A DNA stretch of 64,000 nt from Ditibartonella apis (GTDB lineage: Bacteria > Pseudomonadota > Alphaproteobacteria > Rhizobiales > Rhizobiaceae). The position numbers were made by a program, and so were the translations under genes. Positions 27,364 through 36,126 of this stretch are shown here, one piece after another (position 1 is the stretch's first letter; each line of letters starts with the position of its first letter). The notes below the pieces were generated by a model that was given only the letters and a program-made list of their open reading frames with translations, was not told where the DNA came from and ran no database searches. The stretch is from contig NZ_LXYU01000002.1 in assembly GCF_001952075.1 (NCBI RefSeq), forward strand, positions 186,001 through 250,000, given 5' to 3'.

Positions 27364-27889
27364 ATTAATCTACGCGCTTCTGGTCGGGATTATAGGAGCC
27401 ATTATTGTTCACATTTGCGTGGTGTTAATGGTACCCCATTTCAGCGAACTCAATACGTGGAAACGTTTGCTCGCAACAAATAACAAATATAATTTTGCCC
27501 CGCTTGGCGAAGATAATCCGATCGTTGCCTCTACCGACCCGTTATTCCACCTCAAAGCTTGCCGCTTTAATCTTGATGACGGCCCCGTCCACATCAAGGC
27601 CGAAGGTACTGCTCCATTTTGGTCAATGTCGGTTTATGACCGTAACGGAACCAATTTTTACAGCTTGAATAATCACACTATGCCGAACGGAAAGCTTGAT
27701 CTTGTCATCGGTAATCCCGGTCAGATCATGGAACTGAAACAATCAACACCGGAAAGTGTTGAAAATTCTGTGCTCATAGGAGAAGATATTGCAGATGGAT
27801 TTGTTATCCTTCGCAGTCTAAAGACCAAGTTGACAAATAATGGCGATGAGTTCCTTGACCATGCCCATTGCCAGACGCTTGATTACTAG
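27356..27889 (+). CDS. DUF1254 domain membrane-anchored protein
   Basis: Function unknown; partner of the preceding DUF1214 protein. With a GTG start at 27356 (GGGAG nine bases upstream) the protein has 177 residues: a membrane anchor (about 3-25), then a domain with NPIVASTDPLFHLKACRFNL, VHIKAEGTAPFWSMSVYDRNG and a conserved FVILRSLK near the end. The start codon lies inside the DUF1214 stop region, indicating coupled translation. A TTG start at 27332 is possible but has no ribosome site. Confidence 0.8.
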   Translation: MTKLIYALLVGIIGAIIVHICVVLMVPHFSELNTWKRLLATNNKYNFAPLGEDNPIVASTDPLFHLKACRFNLDDGPVHIKAEGTAPFWSMSVYDRNGTNFYSLNNHTMPNGKLDLVIGNPGQIMELKQSTPESVENSVLIGEDIADGFVILRSLKTKLTNNGDEFLDHAHCQTLDY

Positions 27890-27894
27890 GCGTT

Positions 27895-28242
27895 TCAAGC
27901 TTTCACTGTGTTGAACGGCAATTGTTTTGGACTATAATTTTCAAATTCGACCAACCATAAATCAGCATCGAATTGTAGTTCCTTTTCAAGTTTTTCAACC
28001 GCGACTGCCTCTTCGACATCTACCAGAATTTTTATAAAGCAACGTTCGTCGCGATCGCTTTGTTCGGTATAAAAGCTTTGTGGAGCCGGTCCATAAAGAT
28101 CAACCTTTCCATCTTCTAAACGATCCAGAATGAAAATCGTGCCTGCTTCGTTGGAGCCACGACGGGTAAGATAAGCGAAACCGCCCTCTGCGCGAACACG
28201 GCGCATTAAAGCCGCCGTCCAGAAATCTGACGTAAGACGCAT
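27895..28242 (-). CDS. DUF1491 family protein
   Basis: A 115-residue cytoplasmic protein of the alphaproteobacterial DUF1491 family, recognised by LTSDFWTAALMRRVRAEGG, RGSNEAGTIFILDRL and the C-terminal DLWLVEFE motif. Function not known to me. The ATG follows CGGAG at six bases. It converges on the DUF1254 gene with only five bases between. Confidence 0.88.
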   Translation of the reverse strand: MRLTSDFWTAALMRRVRAEGGFAYLTRRGSNEAGTIFILDRLEDGKVDLYGPAPQSFYTEQSDRDERCFIKILVDVEEAVAVEKLEKELQFDADLWLVEFENYSPKQLPFNTVKA

Positions 28243-28452
28243 TCAATACTCCGAAAATCTGCCCTTGAACGACAAAGCTTGAATGAAATTCAAATACGAC
28301 TTTCAGCTTGCCGTTACCCGAACTATTCAATTTCTAAATAAACTATCAAAGGAAAACAAACTACGATAGCCGAACGTTATTTATGATCTTAAGTTTAGAA
28401 TTCAGACACATTATGGGGCCGATTGACGTTTCACCCGTTCCGAGCCACGAAT

Positions 28453-29439
28453 CTATCCGATAAGACCAATATCTTTCATTTTATCAATCACTTCCTGATT
28501 GATTTTTCCGGTGATGGTCAGGCTGAACATTTTTTGAAAATTCCTCAACGCTTCAGCTGTGTTTTCATCCTCTGTGCCGGTCACCACCACATGATCATCT
28601 CCGAATGCGCGTAAGCCCGCCTGAACGCGCATAATATCGGCAGTTCCCGCTTTAAATCCGTTGATGTTCGTTGCTTGTTGTGATGCTGCAACCGCTGGTG
28701 TGGCTTGCAATATTTTAACATCACCATTATCCGCACCTGTTTTGTTTTGGTTTCCCGCAGCTTCCTTTACGGCAGCGATATTTTGACCATTGGCAACAGC
28801 CTGCCTGGTGGTTGATAGTGATTGTGTTGTAACCTGATCCACATTGCCCGACTTTGGTAAAGCTCCGCTGATCAAAGAGGCAATATCATCCTGTTGTTTG
28901 CCCCCATTCGGATTTCCGTTCCCTTTGGAATTTTGCCGCCATAATGCGATAGCATTTCTCGTTTTTGGGCCATCTAGTCCATCAAGAGGACCGTCATAAA
29001 GCCCCATTGCAGCCAACATCTTCTGGGCATCCAATAAATTGTCAGGAAGCGTTGTTTCTTTGGACGTCGGTGACGGTTGCGATTGAGAAGCCGGAGAGGC
29101 AGATGAGGATACTGCAGAGACAGTCCCTTCCTGTGCATGATCCGCTTTGTTAGACGTGCTCTGGGCAGAAGGCGCCGAGATCTGCTGTGCCAGTGGACGG
29201 GTCTGGATAAAAACCGCATGATGGCTTGCACTTTGGTAGAAGAGTGCGTTGAACGTTACAAAACCGAATCCCACTAAAAATAGGAAAAAACCACATGCCA
29301 TGAGCGGGTTTTTTCGCGCATGACGATATACCCACGCGACAAACAAGCGCAGCAGATGGCCCAATCCGGAGAGAATTGCAAGAAACAGACTACGCTGTTT
29401 TCCGGCTCGGGTTCGTGATGTTTTTCGTTGACTTGCCAT
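28453..29439 (-). CDS. Membrane protein with peptidoglycan-binding-like repeats
   Basis: A 328-residue protein with a basic N-terminus, one membrane helix (about 46-68), a long Ser/Gln/Ala-rich low-complexity linker (about 80-130), then two peptidoglycan-binding_1-like repeats: LPDNLLDAQKMLAAMGLYDG (about 130-150) and a C-terminal one ending FQKMFSLTITGKIN. It begins 50 bases inside the upstream histidine kinase gene, in another frame. The pairing suggests a membrane or wall-linked sensory partner, but this is an inference from gene order. Confidence 0.8.
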   Translation of the reverse strand: MASQRKTSRTRAGKQRSLFLAILSGLGHLLRLFVAWVYRHARKNPLMACGFFLFLVGFGFVTFNALFYQSASHHAVFIQTRPLAQQISAPSAQSTSNKADHAQEGTVSAVSSSASPASQSQPSPTSKETTLPDNLLDAQKMLAAMGLYDGPLDGLDGPKTRNAIALWRQNSKGNGNPNGGKQQDDIASLISGALPKSGNVDQVTTQSLSTTRQAVANGQNIAAVKEAAGNQNKTGADNGDVKILQATPAVAASQQATNINGFKAGTADIMRVQAGLRAFGDDHVVVTGTEDENTAEALRNFQKMFSLTITGKINQEVIDKMKDIGLIG

Positions 29440-30598
29440 TGTTCCTAATTTTTGTTTTCGGGGTTAGAAGATATTGATTATTTGAGGACCCATCGCCATT
29501 AACCGGTTCGGTTGAAGAATTGTTGAACGGGGTGACCAATCTTGTCGGATCAATCGGCAAAAGCAATTTCACCCGCGTACCTTTTCCCTTTTGACTTTCA
29601 AACGAGATTTGACCGTTCGCACGTTTGACCAGATCGAACACCATAGCAAGACCGAGACCGACACCTTCGATCTTACAGACGACAACGTCGGACGCACGCA
29701 AGAATGGCAATCCCAAACGCGCAATATGTTGCTCATCCATTCCGATGCCATCATCCTTGATAGTGATTTCACAATAATTGTCGGAGCGGGTTGCAACATG
29801 AATGTCGATATGTCCGTCATCATTGCTATATTTTATAGCATTTGAAATAAGGTTCATGCATATCTGACGGAACGATAGCGTATCAAGACAACAGCTAATC
29901 GGTATTTCAGTGCCGGCAAGAGCAATTTTTCTATGTCCGTGCAGCGGCAAGGTGAGCTCTAAGGTCTCGTTGAGCACATTGGCAACTAGGCAGGTACCGG
30001 CGCCGTTTTCATCAAGCTGTCGATTTTGATCTTTCAATGTCTTGTTGACGATTCCCAACAGATGGTTACCCGCCTTTTTAATCATTGCGATATATTCATG
30101 GCGCTTTCCGTCCGCTGCACTCTTGTCTTCGACAAAATCGAGCAGGTCGGCAAATCCCAATATTGCGTTTAAAGGTGTGCGCATTTCATGGGCGGCGCGT
30201 GCAAAAGGCGAAACCGCACTCACGTCTATATCATTGATCTCGTCGCTGTTAGCTTCGATAAAAAGCTTGATGACTTTTTGGTCTGTCGAAAGACAATGGA
30301 CAATAACCGAAACGAATCGCGTACGATCAAGTCCGTTCATGCGAATTGAAATCGGCGAGGCAATACGGTTTTCGCGAACATCTGCTAGGAATGACAAAAG
30401 AATGATACGATCATTGATATGTACATGATCCGACAAAGAATCGCTTTGTTTTAAATATCCCAAAAAACAGTTTGGCGCGGCATTTTGAAGCAAAATACCC
30501 TGGCTGTTTACTGTCAATGTTGCGTTCAATGTTTCCATTGTTCCGATTAAAACCTTGTCGCTTCCAGTTTTGCGCATCATTTTCGAGCACGACGCCAT
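29390..30598 (-). CDS. Soluble histidine kinase with degenerate PAS domain
   Basis: The 402 residues lack a membrane helix. A PAS-like N-terminal part (about 25-120) precedes the H-box AAHEMRTPLNAILGFADLLD with H137, N-box NLISNAIKYSNDDG, G1 DDGIGMDE and G2 EGVGLGLAM. A Ser/Asn/Lys-rich tail of about 45 residues follows the ATPase domain and is partly encoded in the overlap with the next gene. Start is uncertain: the ATG at 30598 has no ribosome site, while ATG 30538 is preceded by CGGAACA. No response regulator gene is adjacent. H-box sequence resembles PleC/DivJ-type kinases. Confidence 0.82.
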   Translation of the reverse strand: MASCSKMMRKTGSDKVLIGTMETLNATLTVNSQGILLQNAAPNCFLGYLKQSDSLSDHVHINDRIILLSFLADVRENRIASPISIRMNGLDRTRFVSVIVHCLSTDQKVIKLFIEANSDEINDIDVSAVSPFARAAHEMRTPLNAILGFADLLDFVEDKSAADGKRHEYIAMIKKAGNHLLGIVNKTLKDQNRQLDENGAGTCLVANVLNETLELTLPLHGHRKIALAGTEIPISCCLDTLSFRQICMNLISNAIKYSNDDGHIDIHVATRSDNYCEITIKDDGIGMDEQHIARLGLPFLRASDVVVCKIEGVGLGLAMVFDLVKRANGQISFESQKGKGTRVKLLLPIDPTRLVTPFNNSSTEPVNGDGSSNNQYLLTPKTKIRNNGKSTKNITNPSRKTA

Positions 30599-30848
30599 TT
30601 GTCACAAACAACGTCTGTAGCTCACTGCACCCAATCTGGCGGCAAGTTTTTAACGAAAGGATAATAAACAGGAGAAGACGGTAGCAAGTCGCATATCTTC
30701 GTCGCTATGGTTAACAACTACCACGAAAAATCATCAAAAAGCCTGTGGTTTCTTGAAAAAAACTCAATCCTGTCAATCTTTCGTCAATCATAAAACGTTA
30801 CAGTCGACATTATCCTGCTCATTTGTAACTGCGTTGTGTCGGGGCGTT

Positions 30849-31331
30849 ATGATACGGTTTTTTATAAAATCCTTCTGTTTTTTAACTCTGTTTCTGGTGA
30901 TCATCTCGTTTTTGGGAACATCCGGAAAAAATAATGGTTCTCAGCCTGATCAATATATGAATACTGTCGAGGCGCTATTGGCGGTCAAAGATACGGTCAA
31001 TGACCTTGGCAACTTCTGCGAACGCAATTCCGATACGTGCGAAACCGGTAAGACTTTTTTCGGCTCGCTTGGCGAACGTGCACGTGATGGTGCACGTATT
31101 GCCTATGAATATCTGGACAGAACATTCGGCTCTGACAAAGGCGAGAAAAAATTGCCGCCTGAAAATATCAATACCGGTTCGATCACGCCTGAAAAAGGAC
31201 ATGACGAGCATGAAAAGCATGAAATAAAGCCCGCTATGCCAAAAATGGATAGTGCTGCTACATCTTTAAACAAGCAGGCAACCGGGGGAAAAGACGAAGC
31301 ACATTCCAGTCACAACAAGCCGCTCGAATAG
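30849..31331 (+). CDS. DUF5330 family exported protein
   Basis: A 160-residue protein with an N-terminal membrane/signal segment (about 6-23), followed by the family core VEALLAVKDTVNDLGNFCERNSDTCETG and GERARDGARIAYEYLDRTF. Two cysteines flank a short loop. The rest is a charged, Lys/His-rich disordered tail. The ATG at 30849 is preceded by GGGG and starts the signal segment; the in-frame start at 30753 is rejected. Function unknown; found across Rhizobiales. Confidence 0.82.
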   Translation: MIRFFIKSFCFLTLFLVIISFLGTSGKNNGSQPDQYMNTVEALLAVKDTVNDLGNFCERNSDTCETGKTFFGSLGERARDGARIAYEYLDRTFGSDKGEKKLPPENINTGSITPEKGHDEHEKHEIKPAMPKMDSAATSLNKQATGGKDEAHSSHNKPLE

Positions 31332-31452
31332 GTTATCGAAAGCAGAACGGCAAAAAGCTTTCAGTCGAAAAATTTACTTTTTCTCGAAGACGGAGTAAAC
31401 GGTTCAACGAGAACTATTAGACATTCGAGAAAAAGCAGAACGATAATAAATC

Positions 31453-31878
31453 ATGACTGACACAATGAACGATATTCTGGAAAGTTTTTCCATGCTTGAC
31501 GATTGGGAAGACCGCTATCGTTACGTTATCGAACTCGGCCGCGAACTCCCCCCTTATCCGGAAGAAGCACGTGATGAGGCACATAAGGTGCCCGGATGTG
31601 TCAGTCAGGTCTGGTTGTTGACCAAACGTGGCGAAGGTGCCGATCCGGTGATGACTTTCGAGGGCGATTCCGACGCACATATCGTACGCGGTCTTGTCTA
31701 TATATTGATAACATTCTATTCGGGAAAGCACGCCTCGGAAGTTCGTGATGCCGACATCGAAAAAATTCTGAAAAAATTGGGTCTTGACGAAAATTTGACA
31801 CCACAACGCTCGAACGGCTTGCGGTCGATGGTTGAACGAATTCGCCTTGAAGCCCGAAACACTCTTCAAAAACAATAA
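31453..31878 (+). CDS. sufE: SufE family sulfur acceptor
   Basis: Accepts persulfide sulfur from a cysteine desulfurase (SufS) for iron-sulfur cluster assembly. The 141 residues match the family length and contain FSMLDDWEDRYRYVIELG, the catalytic C49 in KVPGCVSQVWL and a C-terminal region ending in GLRSMVERI. The rest of the suf operon is not here, which is common for this stand-alone copy in Rhizobiales. Confidence 0.93.
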   Translation: MTDTMNDILESFSMLDDWEDRYRYVIELGRELPPYPEEARDEAHKVPGCVSQVWLLTKRGEGADPVMTFEGDSDAHIVRGLVYILITFYSGKHASEVRDADIEKILKKLGLDENLTPQRSNGLRSMVERIRLEARNTLQKQ

Positions 31879-31958
31879 ATCTATGTTTTTATAATCGGAT
31901 TGAAGCTTCCATCCGCAAACATGCGTGTGTCAATTTGAATCGGGACTTCAATCGATTT

Positions 31959-31991
31959 AAAAAACGGGCACATTAAAAAATGCACCCGTTT
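31959..31991 (-). terminator. Intrinsic terminator after mucR
   Basis: A 7-bp stem AAACGGG/CCCGTTT (31962-31968 with 31985-31991), with a further two pairs past a two-base bulge, gives six U at its end when read on the minus strand. It lies about 25 bases after the mucR stop and may also slow transcription from sufE. Confidence 0.7.
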
Positions 31992-32015
31992 AAATTTTCA
32001 ATCTTATAAATTCGA

Positions 32016-32453
32016 TTATTTTGCTTTTCTTTTGCCGGGTTTGCGCCCCAATCCCATTTGCTTTGCAAGTGAGGAACGGGCTTCAGCATAATTCGGTGCA
32101 ACCATCGGATAGTTAGGATCCAGATCCCACTTCTCACGATATTGTTCCGGCGTAAGTTCGTAATGCGTCATTAAGTGGCGCTTGAGCGACTTGAATTTTT
32201 TACCATCTTCCAAACAGACGATGTAGTCAGGGAAAACAGAACGCTTCGGGTTAACTGCCGGCTTTTGCTTTTCGACCTCAGCCTCTGCGGCTGTTTCACC
32301 ACCTGCTTTGACAAATGCAGCGTGAACGTCCGCGATCAAACTAGGTAACTCACCCGGTCTAATTGAGTTATTGCCGACATAAGCAGCTACAACATCAGCA
32401 ACCAGTGTAATAATGAAATCACTTTCATTCTCGCTGACGGCTTGTTCATCCAT
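32016..32453 (-). CDS. mucR: MucR/Ros-family zinc-finger transcriptional regulator
   Basis: Global repressor that binds AT-rich DNA and in rhizobia and Brucella controls envelope polysaccharide, motility and virulence genes. The 145-residue protein has a helical N-terminal oligomerisation region and the Ros/MucR finger with ligands C80, D83, H93 and H97 (CLEDGKKFKSLKRHLMTH), then YREKWDLDPNYPMVAPNYAEARS. Asp at the second ligand position is normal for MucR. The ATG at 32453 follows AAGGA; a start at 32504 is rejected. Confidence 0.94.
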   Translation of the reverse strand: MDEQAVSENESDFIITLVADVVAAYVGNNSIRPGELPSLIADVHAAFVKAGGETAAEAEVEKQKPAVNPKRSVFPDYIVCLEDGKKFKSLKRHLMTHYELTPEQYREKWDLDPNYPMVAPNYAEARSSLAKQMGLGRKPGKRKAK

Positions 32454-32856
32454 CTTCTTTTCCTTTTTACTTCTTCTTTGTTTCAGCTTGCGTCTGTTTA
32501 GCAAGCAAATGTTGTTTTCATATAGCTATGTAAGAAACCTTGTCAATTACAAATAGAAAACAAATCTATAAAACAAAGGTTCCATATAGTTTTCAAGTTA
32601 TTTTTTGATTTTTCTATTAAACTTATAAAGGTCTCTTATACAAAATATATATAAAATAAGGCAAAGTGTCCCATTTTTACATAATTAACGTGAACACGTA
32701 ACGATAATTCTAGTATTGATTGATTTCCTTATACATAGATATCATATAAATGGGGGTGATTGCTATTTTGTCAGCTTCTAGCAGCTAATTTTTTCGCTGT
32801 CAAAGCAATTGACTGATTAGTCGGCAAAATTAATGTATTTATTCAAGGAAGAATTC
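32454..32856. other. AT-rich divergent region between mucR and msrB
   Basis: These 403 bases are unusually AT-rich (about 32520-32760 is mostly A and T with many TA steps). MucR/Ros proteins bind such DNA and repress their own genes, so this is a likely autoregulatory region. No gene or hairpin terminator seen. Confidence 0.55.
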
Positions 32857-33276
32857 ATGAGTGATAAACATCATTTCAAAATTATCAAATCCGAGGAAGA
32901 ATGGCGTAAACAATTAACGCCGGAACAATTCGATATTACTCGTGGACACGGGACAGAGAGAGCCTTTACAGGGCCAAAGTTCGATACTTCGAAGCCGGGA
33001 ACCTTTTATTGCGTTTGTTGCGGCAAACCACTCTATCGTTCCGAAACCAAGTTTGAATCAGGTACCGGCTGGCCAAGTTTTTTCCGCCCGATTAGTGCTG
33101 ATGCAGTGGTTCTTCAGGAAGATTTTTCCCATGGCATGGAACGTACTGAAGTTTTATGCGCCGACTGTGGCTCTCACCTCGGACACGTTTTTCCGGATGG
33201 CCCGGAGCCGACGGGCTTGCGTTATTGCATGAACGGCTATGCTTTAACCTACAAGCAGGATAAGACAGCAAGATAA
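32857..33276 (+). CDS. msrB: Peptide-methionine (R)-S-oxide reductase
   Basis: Reduces methionine-R-sulfoxide in oxidised proteins. The 139 residues contain zinc-binding cysteine pairs (C52/C55 and C101/C104), [14 protein letters not shown], and the catalytic C124 in [10 protein letters not shown]. The ATG at 32857 follows AAGGA. The protein has no signal peptide and is not fused to MsrA. It precedes oligopeptidase B by 77 bases on the same strand. Confidence 0.95.
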   Translation: MSDKHHFKIIKSEEEWRKQLTPEQFDITRGHGTERAFTGPKFDTSKPGTFYCVCCGKPLYRSETKFESGTGWPSFFRPISADAVVLQEDFSHGMERTEVLCADCGSHLGHVFPDGPEPTGLRYCMNGYALTYKQDKTAR

Positions 33277-33353
33277 AACAGGCAGGCAAAATAAAATAGA
33301 CCTGTAGAATAACCCATCAATAATCGGGTGTAGTGCCTGATTTAGGAACAAGA

Positions 33354-35441
33354 ATGACCGAATCATCAATTTTCCCGCCAGAGACAAAAAAAATAGACCA
33401 TTATGAAGTACATCACGGCATTGTTCGTCACGATTTTTACCATTGGTTGAGGGCTGAAAACTGGCAAGAAGTCTTCAAAAAGCCCGAATTGCTTGACGAA
33501 AATATACGCAGCCACCTTGAAGAAGAGAATGCTTATCAGGAAGCCTTGATGGCTGATACGAAAGAGCTGCAACAAACACTTTTTGCCGAGATGAAGGGCC
33601 GCATAAAAGAAGATGACAGCTCGGTACCTGTAAAAGAAGGGCCCTATGCTTATGGCGTTTCTTTCACAACCGGTGGCGAACAGCCGCGTTATTTTAGAAC
33701 ACCTCGCAATGGTGGTGAGGCTGTCGTTTATCTCGATGGTGATGCGCTAGCCAAAGGGAAAGATTACTTTCGTCTCGGTGCAGTCCAGCATTCGCCAGAC
33801 CATAAGAAATGTGCCTGGACCTATGATGACAAAGGTTCGGAATTCTATACAACAAAACTGCGTGATTTAAGTTCGCTCTCAGATAGTGCTGAAACAATTC
33901 TGAATACTGCCGGTGATGTTGTTTGGGACGCGAATTCGGAAGGTTTTTTCTACACAAACGTGGATGAAAATCACCGCCCCTCCAAACTTTATTATCATAA
34001 GCTTGGAACCGAACAACAAGCTGATAAACTGGTTTTTGAAGAAAAAGACCCTGGATTTTTCTTGAGTGTTGGTGGTTCGTCGTTAAATGACGTGATCTAT
34101 ATCGATATACACGACCACGAAACTTCCGAGGTTTGGCTTATTCCGGCAAAAGATCCAACAAGCGCACCAAAATGTGTAAGAAAGCGTCAAAAAGGTGTCG
34201 AATATAGCTTAACTGAAGGCGGCGACGTCTTCTATATCCTCACCAATATAAATGGCGCCAAAGATTTCAAAATCATGTCGGCGCCTTTCGATAAACCTAC
34301 TGAGGAAAACTGGTCGGAAGTGGTACCTCACCAACGTTCAAGGCTCATCCTTGCTCATGATGCTTACAAGAATTTTCTTATCTGGCTTGAACGGCGCGAT
34401 GGCCTTCCCAGAATCGAGCTCCTTGACCGGCGTGACGGGACAAGACATGCCATTTCCTTTACAGAAGAAACTTATTCATTAGGGCTTCATGGAGCACCCG
34501 AATATGATAGCGGGACGATCCGCTTTACATATTCTTCAATGACAACGCCCGCCGAACTTTACGAATATGACATGACGACACGCCAACGTGTCATGTTAAA
34601 ACGGCAGGAAGTACCTTCGGGGCATGATCCTAAAAATTATATAACGCGTCGTTTGATGGCCAAGGCTGAAGACGGAGCGGAGATTCCCGTTTCGCTTTTT
34701 TATCGCAAAGGTACAAAACTTGATGGCAGTGCTCCATGCCTGCTTTACGGCTATGGGGCCTATGGAATTTCCATGCCGGACAGTTTCAATACCAATGCTT
34801 TATCGTTGGTCAATCGCGGTTTTATCTATGCAATTGCTCATATCAGAGGCGGCAAAGAAAAAGGCTTTGACTGGTATGAAAAAGGAAAGCATCTGTTCAA
34901 GCGCAATACATTTACCGATTTTATCGCTTGCGGACGCTTTCTGGTTGCCAATCATTTCACCTCTCACGACCGGTTGATTGCGGAAGGCGGGTCGGCTGGT
35001 GGCATGCTGATGGGTGCCGTCGCCAATATGGCTCCCGAAGATTATGCCGGCATTGTCGCTATCGTTCCCTTTGTCGACGTGTTAACGACAATGCTTGACG
35101 ATACCCTGCCACTCACGCCACCTGAATGGCCCGAATGGGGAAATCCTATTGCATCAAAGGAAGATTATGAACTGATAGCGTCCTATTCTCCCTATGATAA
35201 TGTGAGCGCGAAGAACTATCCGTCTATTCTTGCAATGGCAGGTCTCACCGACCCCCGTGTAACCTATTGGGAACCGGCAAAATGGGTTGCAAAATTGCGC
35301 GAATTCAAAACCGGCAATAATCCGGTTTTGCTCAGAACCAATATGGATTCCGGTCATGCCGGTGCATCCGGACGTTTTTCACGGCTCGAAGAAAGTGCCT
35401 ATATCTACGCTTTCATTCTTAAAGTTGCGGGAAAGAATTAA
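33354..35441 (+). CDS. ptrB: Oligopeptidase B (S9A family)
   Basis: Cytoplasmic serine peptidase cleaving short peptides after Arg/Lys. The 695-residue protein has an N-terminal beta-propeller (about 75-400) and a C-terminal alpha/beta-hydrolase domain with the triad S547 (GGSAGGML), D633 (GLTDPRV) and H668 (DSGHAGASGR). ATG 33354 follows TAGGAA; an in-frame start at 33333 is less likely. Length matches the family. Confidence 0.94.
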   Translation: MTESSIFPPETKKIDHYEVHHGIVRHDFYHWLRAENWQEVFKKPELLDENIRSHLEEENAYQEALMADTKELQQTLFAEMKGRIKEDDSSVPVKEGPYAYGVSFTTGGEQPRYFRTPRNGGEAVVYLDGDALAKGKDYFRLGAVQHSPDHKKCAWTYDDKGSEFYTTKLRDLSSLSDSAETILNTAGDVVWDANSEGFFYTNVDENHRPSKLYYHKLGTEQQADKLVFEEKDPGFFLSVGGSSLNDVIYIDIHDHETSEVWLIPAKDPTSAPKCVRKRQKGVEYSLTEGGDVFYILTNINGAKDFKIMSAPFDKPTEENWSEVVPHQRSRLILAHDAYKNFLIWLERRDGLPRIELLDRRDGTRHAISFTEETYSLGLHGAPEYDSGTIRFTYSSMTTPAELYEYDMTTRQRVMLKRQEVPSGHDPKNYITRRLMAKAEDGAEIPVSLFYRKGTKLDGSAPCLLYGYGAYGISMPDSFNTNALSLVNRGFIYAIAHIRGGKEKGFDWYEKGKHLFKRNTFTDFIACGRFLVANHFTSHDRLIAEGGSAGGMLMGAVANMAPEDYAGIVAIVPFVDVLTTMLDDTLPLTPPEWPEWGNPIASKEDYELIASYSPYDNVSAKNYPSILAMAGLTDPRVTYWEPAKWVAKLREFKTGNNPVLLRTNMDSGHAGASGRFSRLEESAYIYAFILKVAGKN

Positions 35442-35783
35442 TGCCGTCATCCGGATGATACCGGAGGTTTTTAAAAATGACAGGTCGGGTCTCACAATTC
35501 TATTTTCAGGATATTACGGCCCTACCTGTATTTTTCTTGCAAAATAAGCTTTCCGGAAGACGTTTTCGGCGGACTTCATATTCTGATGATAATAACGAGG
35601 TTCCCTCTGAGCTGGCTTGGAGTTGGACATTTATTTTTTCTAACCTTCTCATATTTAATATTAAGGCAATGGATAAATGCCACACTTGTCAATGCATTCT
35701 AAAAACACCAGATGTTTACTCAAGATGTAAAAAATAAAACTACAGGATTTGGTCTGATATTTCAGGAATATCTGGTCTTGAAA
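35442..35783. other. Stretch between ptrB and the paired small exported proteins
   Basis: These 342 bases contain one weak candidate gene (35477-35737, listed separately). A short palindrome TCATCCGGATGA follows the ptrB stop but has no T-run. Otherwise nothing recognisable. Confidence 0.4.
35477..35737 (+). CDS. Possible small protein with a strong ribosome binding site
   Basis: An 86-residue frame starts at ATG 35477, nine bases after GGAGG, the best ribosome site in this part of the window. The sequence has no signal peptide; a hydrophobic patch (about 50-62) is followed by a Cys-rich end (CHTCQC, then RCKK). I recognise no family and composition is not clearly coding, so it may be a real small gene, a decayed one, or chance. 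Confidence 0.25.
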   Translation: MTGRVSQFYFQDITALPVFFLQNKLSGRRFRRTSYSDDNNEVPSELAWSWTFIFSNLLIFNIKAMDKCHTCQCILKTPDVYSRCKK

Positions 35784-36095
35784 ATGCGAATTACAAATTT
35801 AATTGTTCTATTATTGGTTATCATTTTTTCTCTGCCTGCTCAAAGTGCAGGAATCAGGAAAAATGTCGATGAATATGCAGGCACCCGTTGTAACACACCG
35901 GCAAAGGGAAGCGGAATTGTTGCAGGCTATTTTAGCGGCCTGACAGATAACCCCATTGTAAGCTCTGATGGCTTTGTCACGGTTGACCGCTTCAGATGCT
36001 TTAAATCGATGGATGAATGCCGTGGCTGGCTGTATACAATGGAATCGCTTTACGGTGCACCACCACCAACGGCAACATTGTGTACAAGATATTGA
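35784..36095 (+). CDS. Small exported four-cysteine protein, copy 1
   Basis: A 103-residue protein with a signal peptide (cleavage near AQSA-G at about 22) and a mature part with cysteines C36, C72, C79 and C100. It is a tandem paralogue of the next gene: both share EYAG-RC-TP-KGSGIVAG, R-RCFK-M, the C-xx-WL-TM motif and a terminal CTR plus aromatic. I do not recognise the family. The four cysteines suggest two disulfides in the periplasm or outside the cell. The ribosome site before ATG 35784 is weak, unlike copy 2. Confidence 0.75.
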   Translation: MRITNLIVLLLVIIFSLPAQSAGIRKNVDEYAGTRCNTPAKGSGIVAGYFSGLTDNPIVSSDGFVTVDRFRCFKSMDECRGWLYTMESLYGAPPPTATLCTRY

Positions 36096-36126
36096 TTTTA
36101 ACCGGGCTGATGGAGGCCTATTCTCT

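Noticed and set aside
30753-30848. Longer N-terminus for the DUF5330 protein
   Set aside because: It would place the signal segment about 35 residues inside the protein; ATG 30849 fits the family start.
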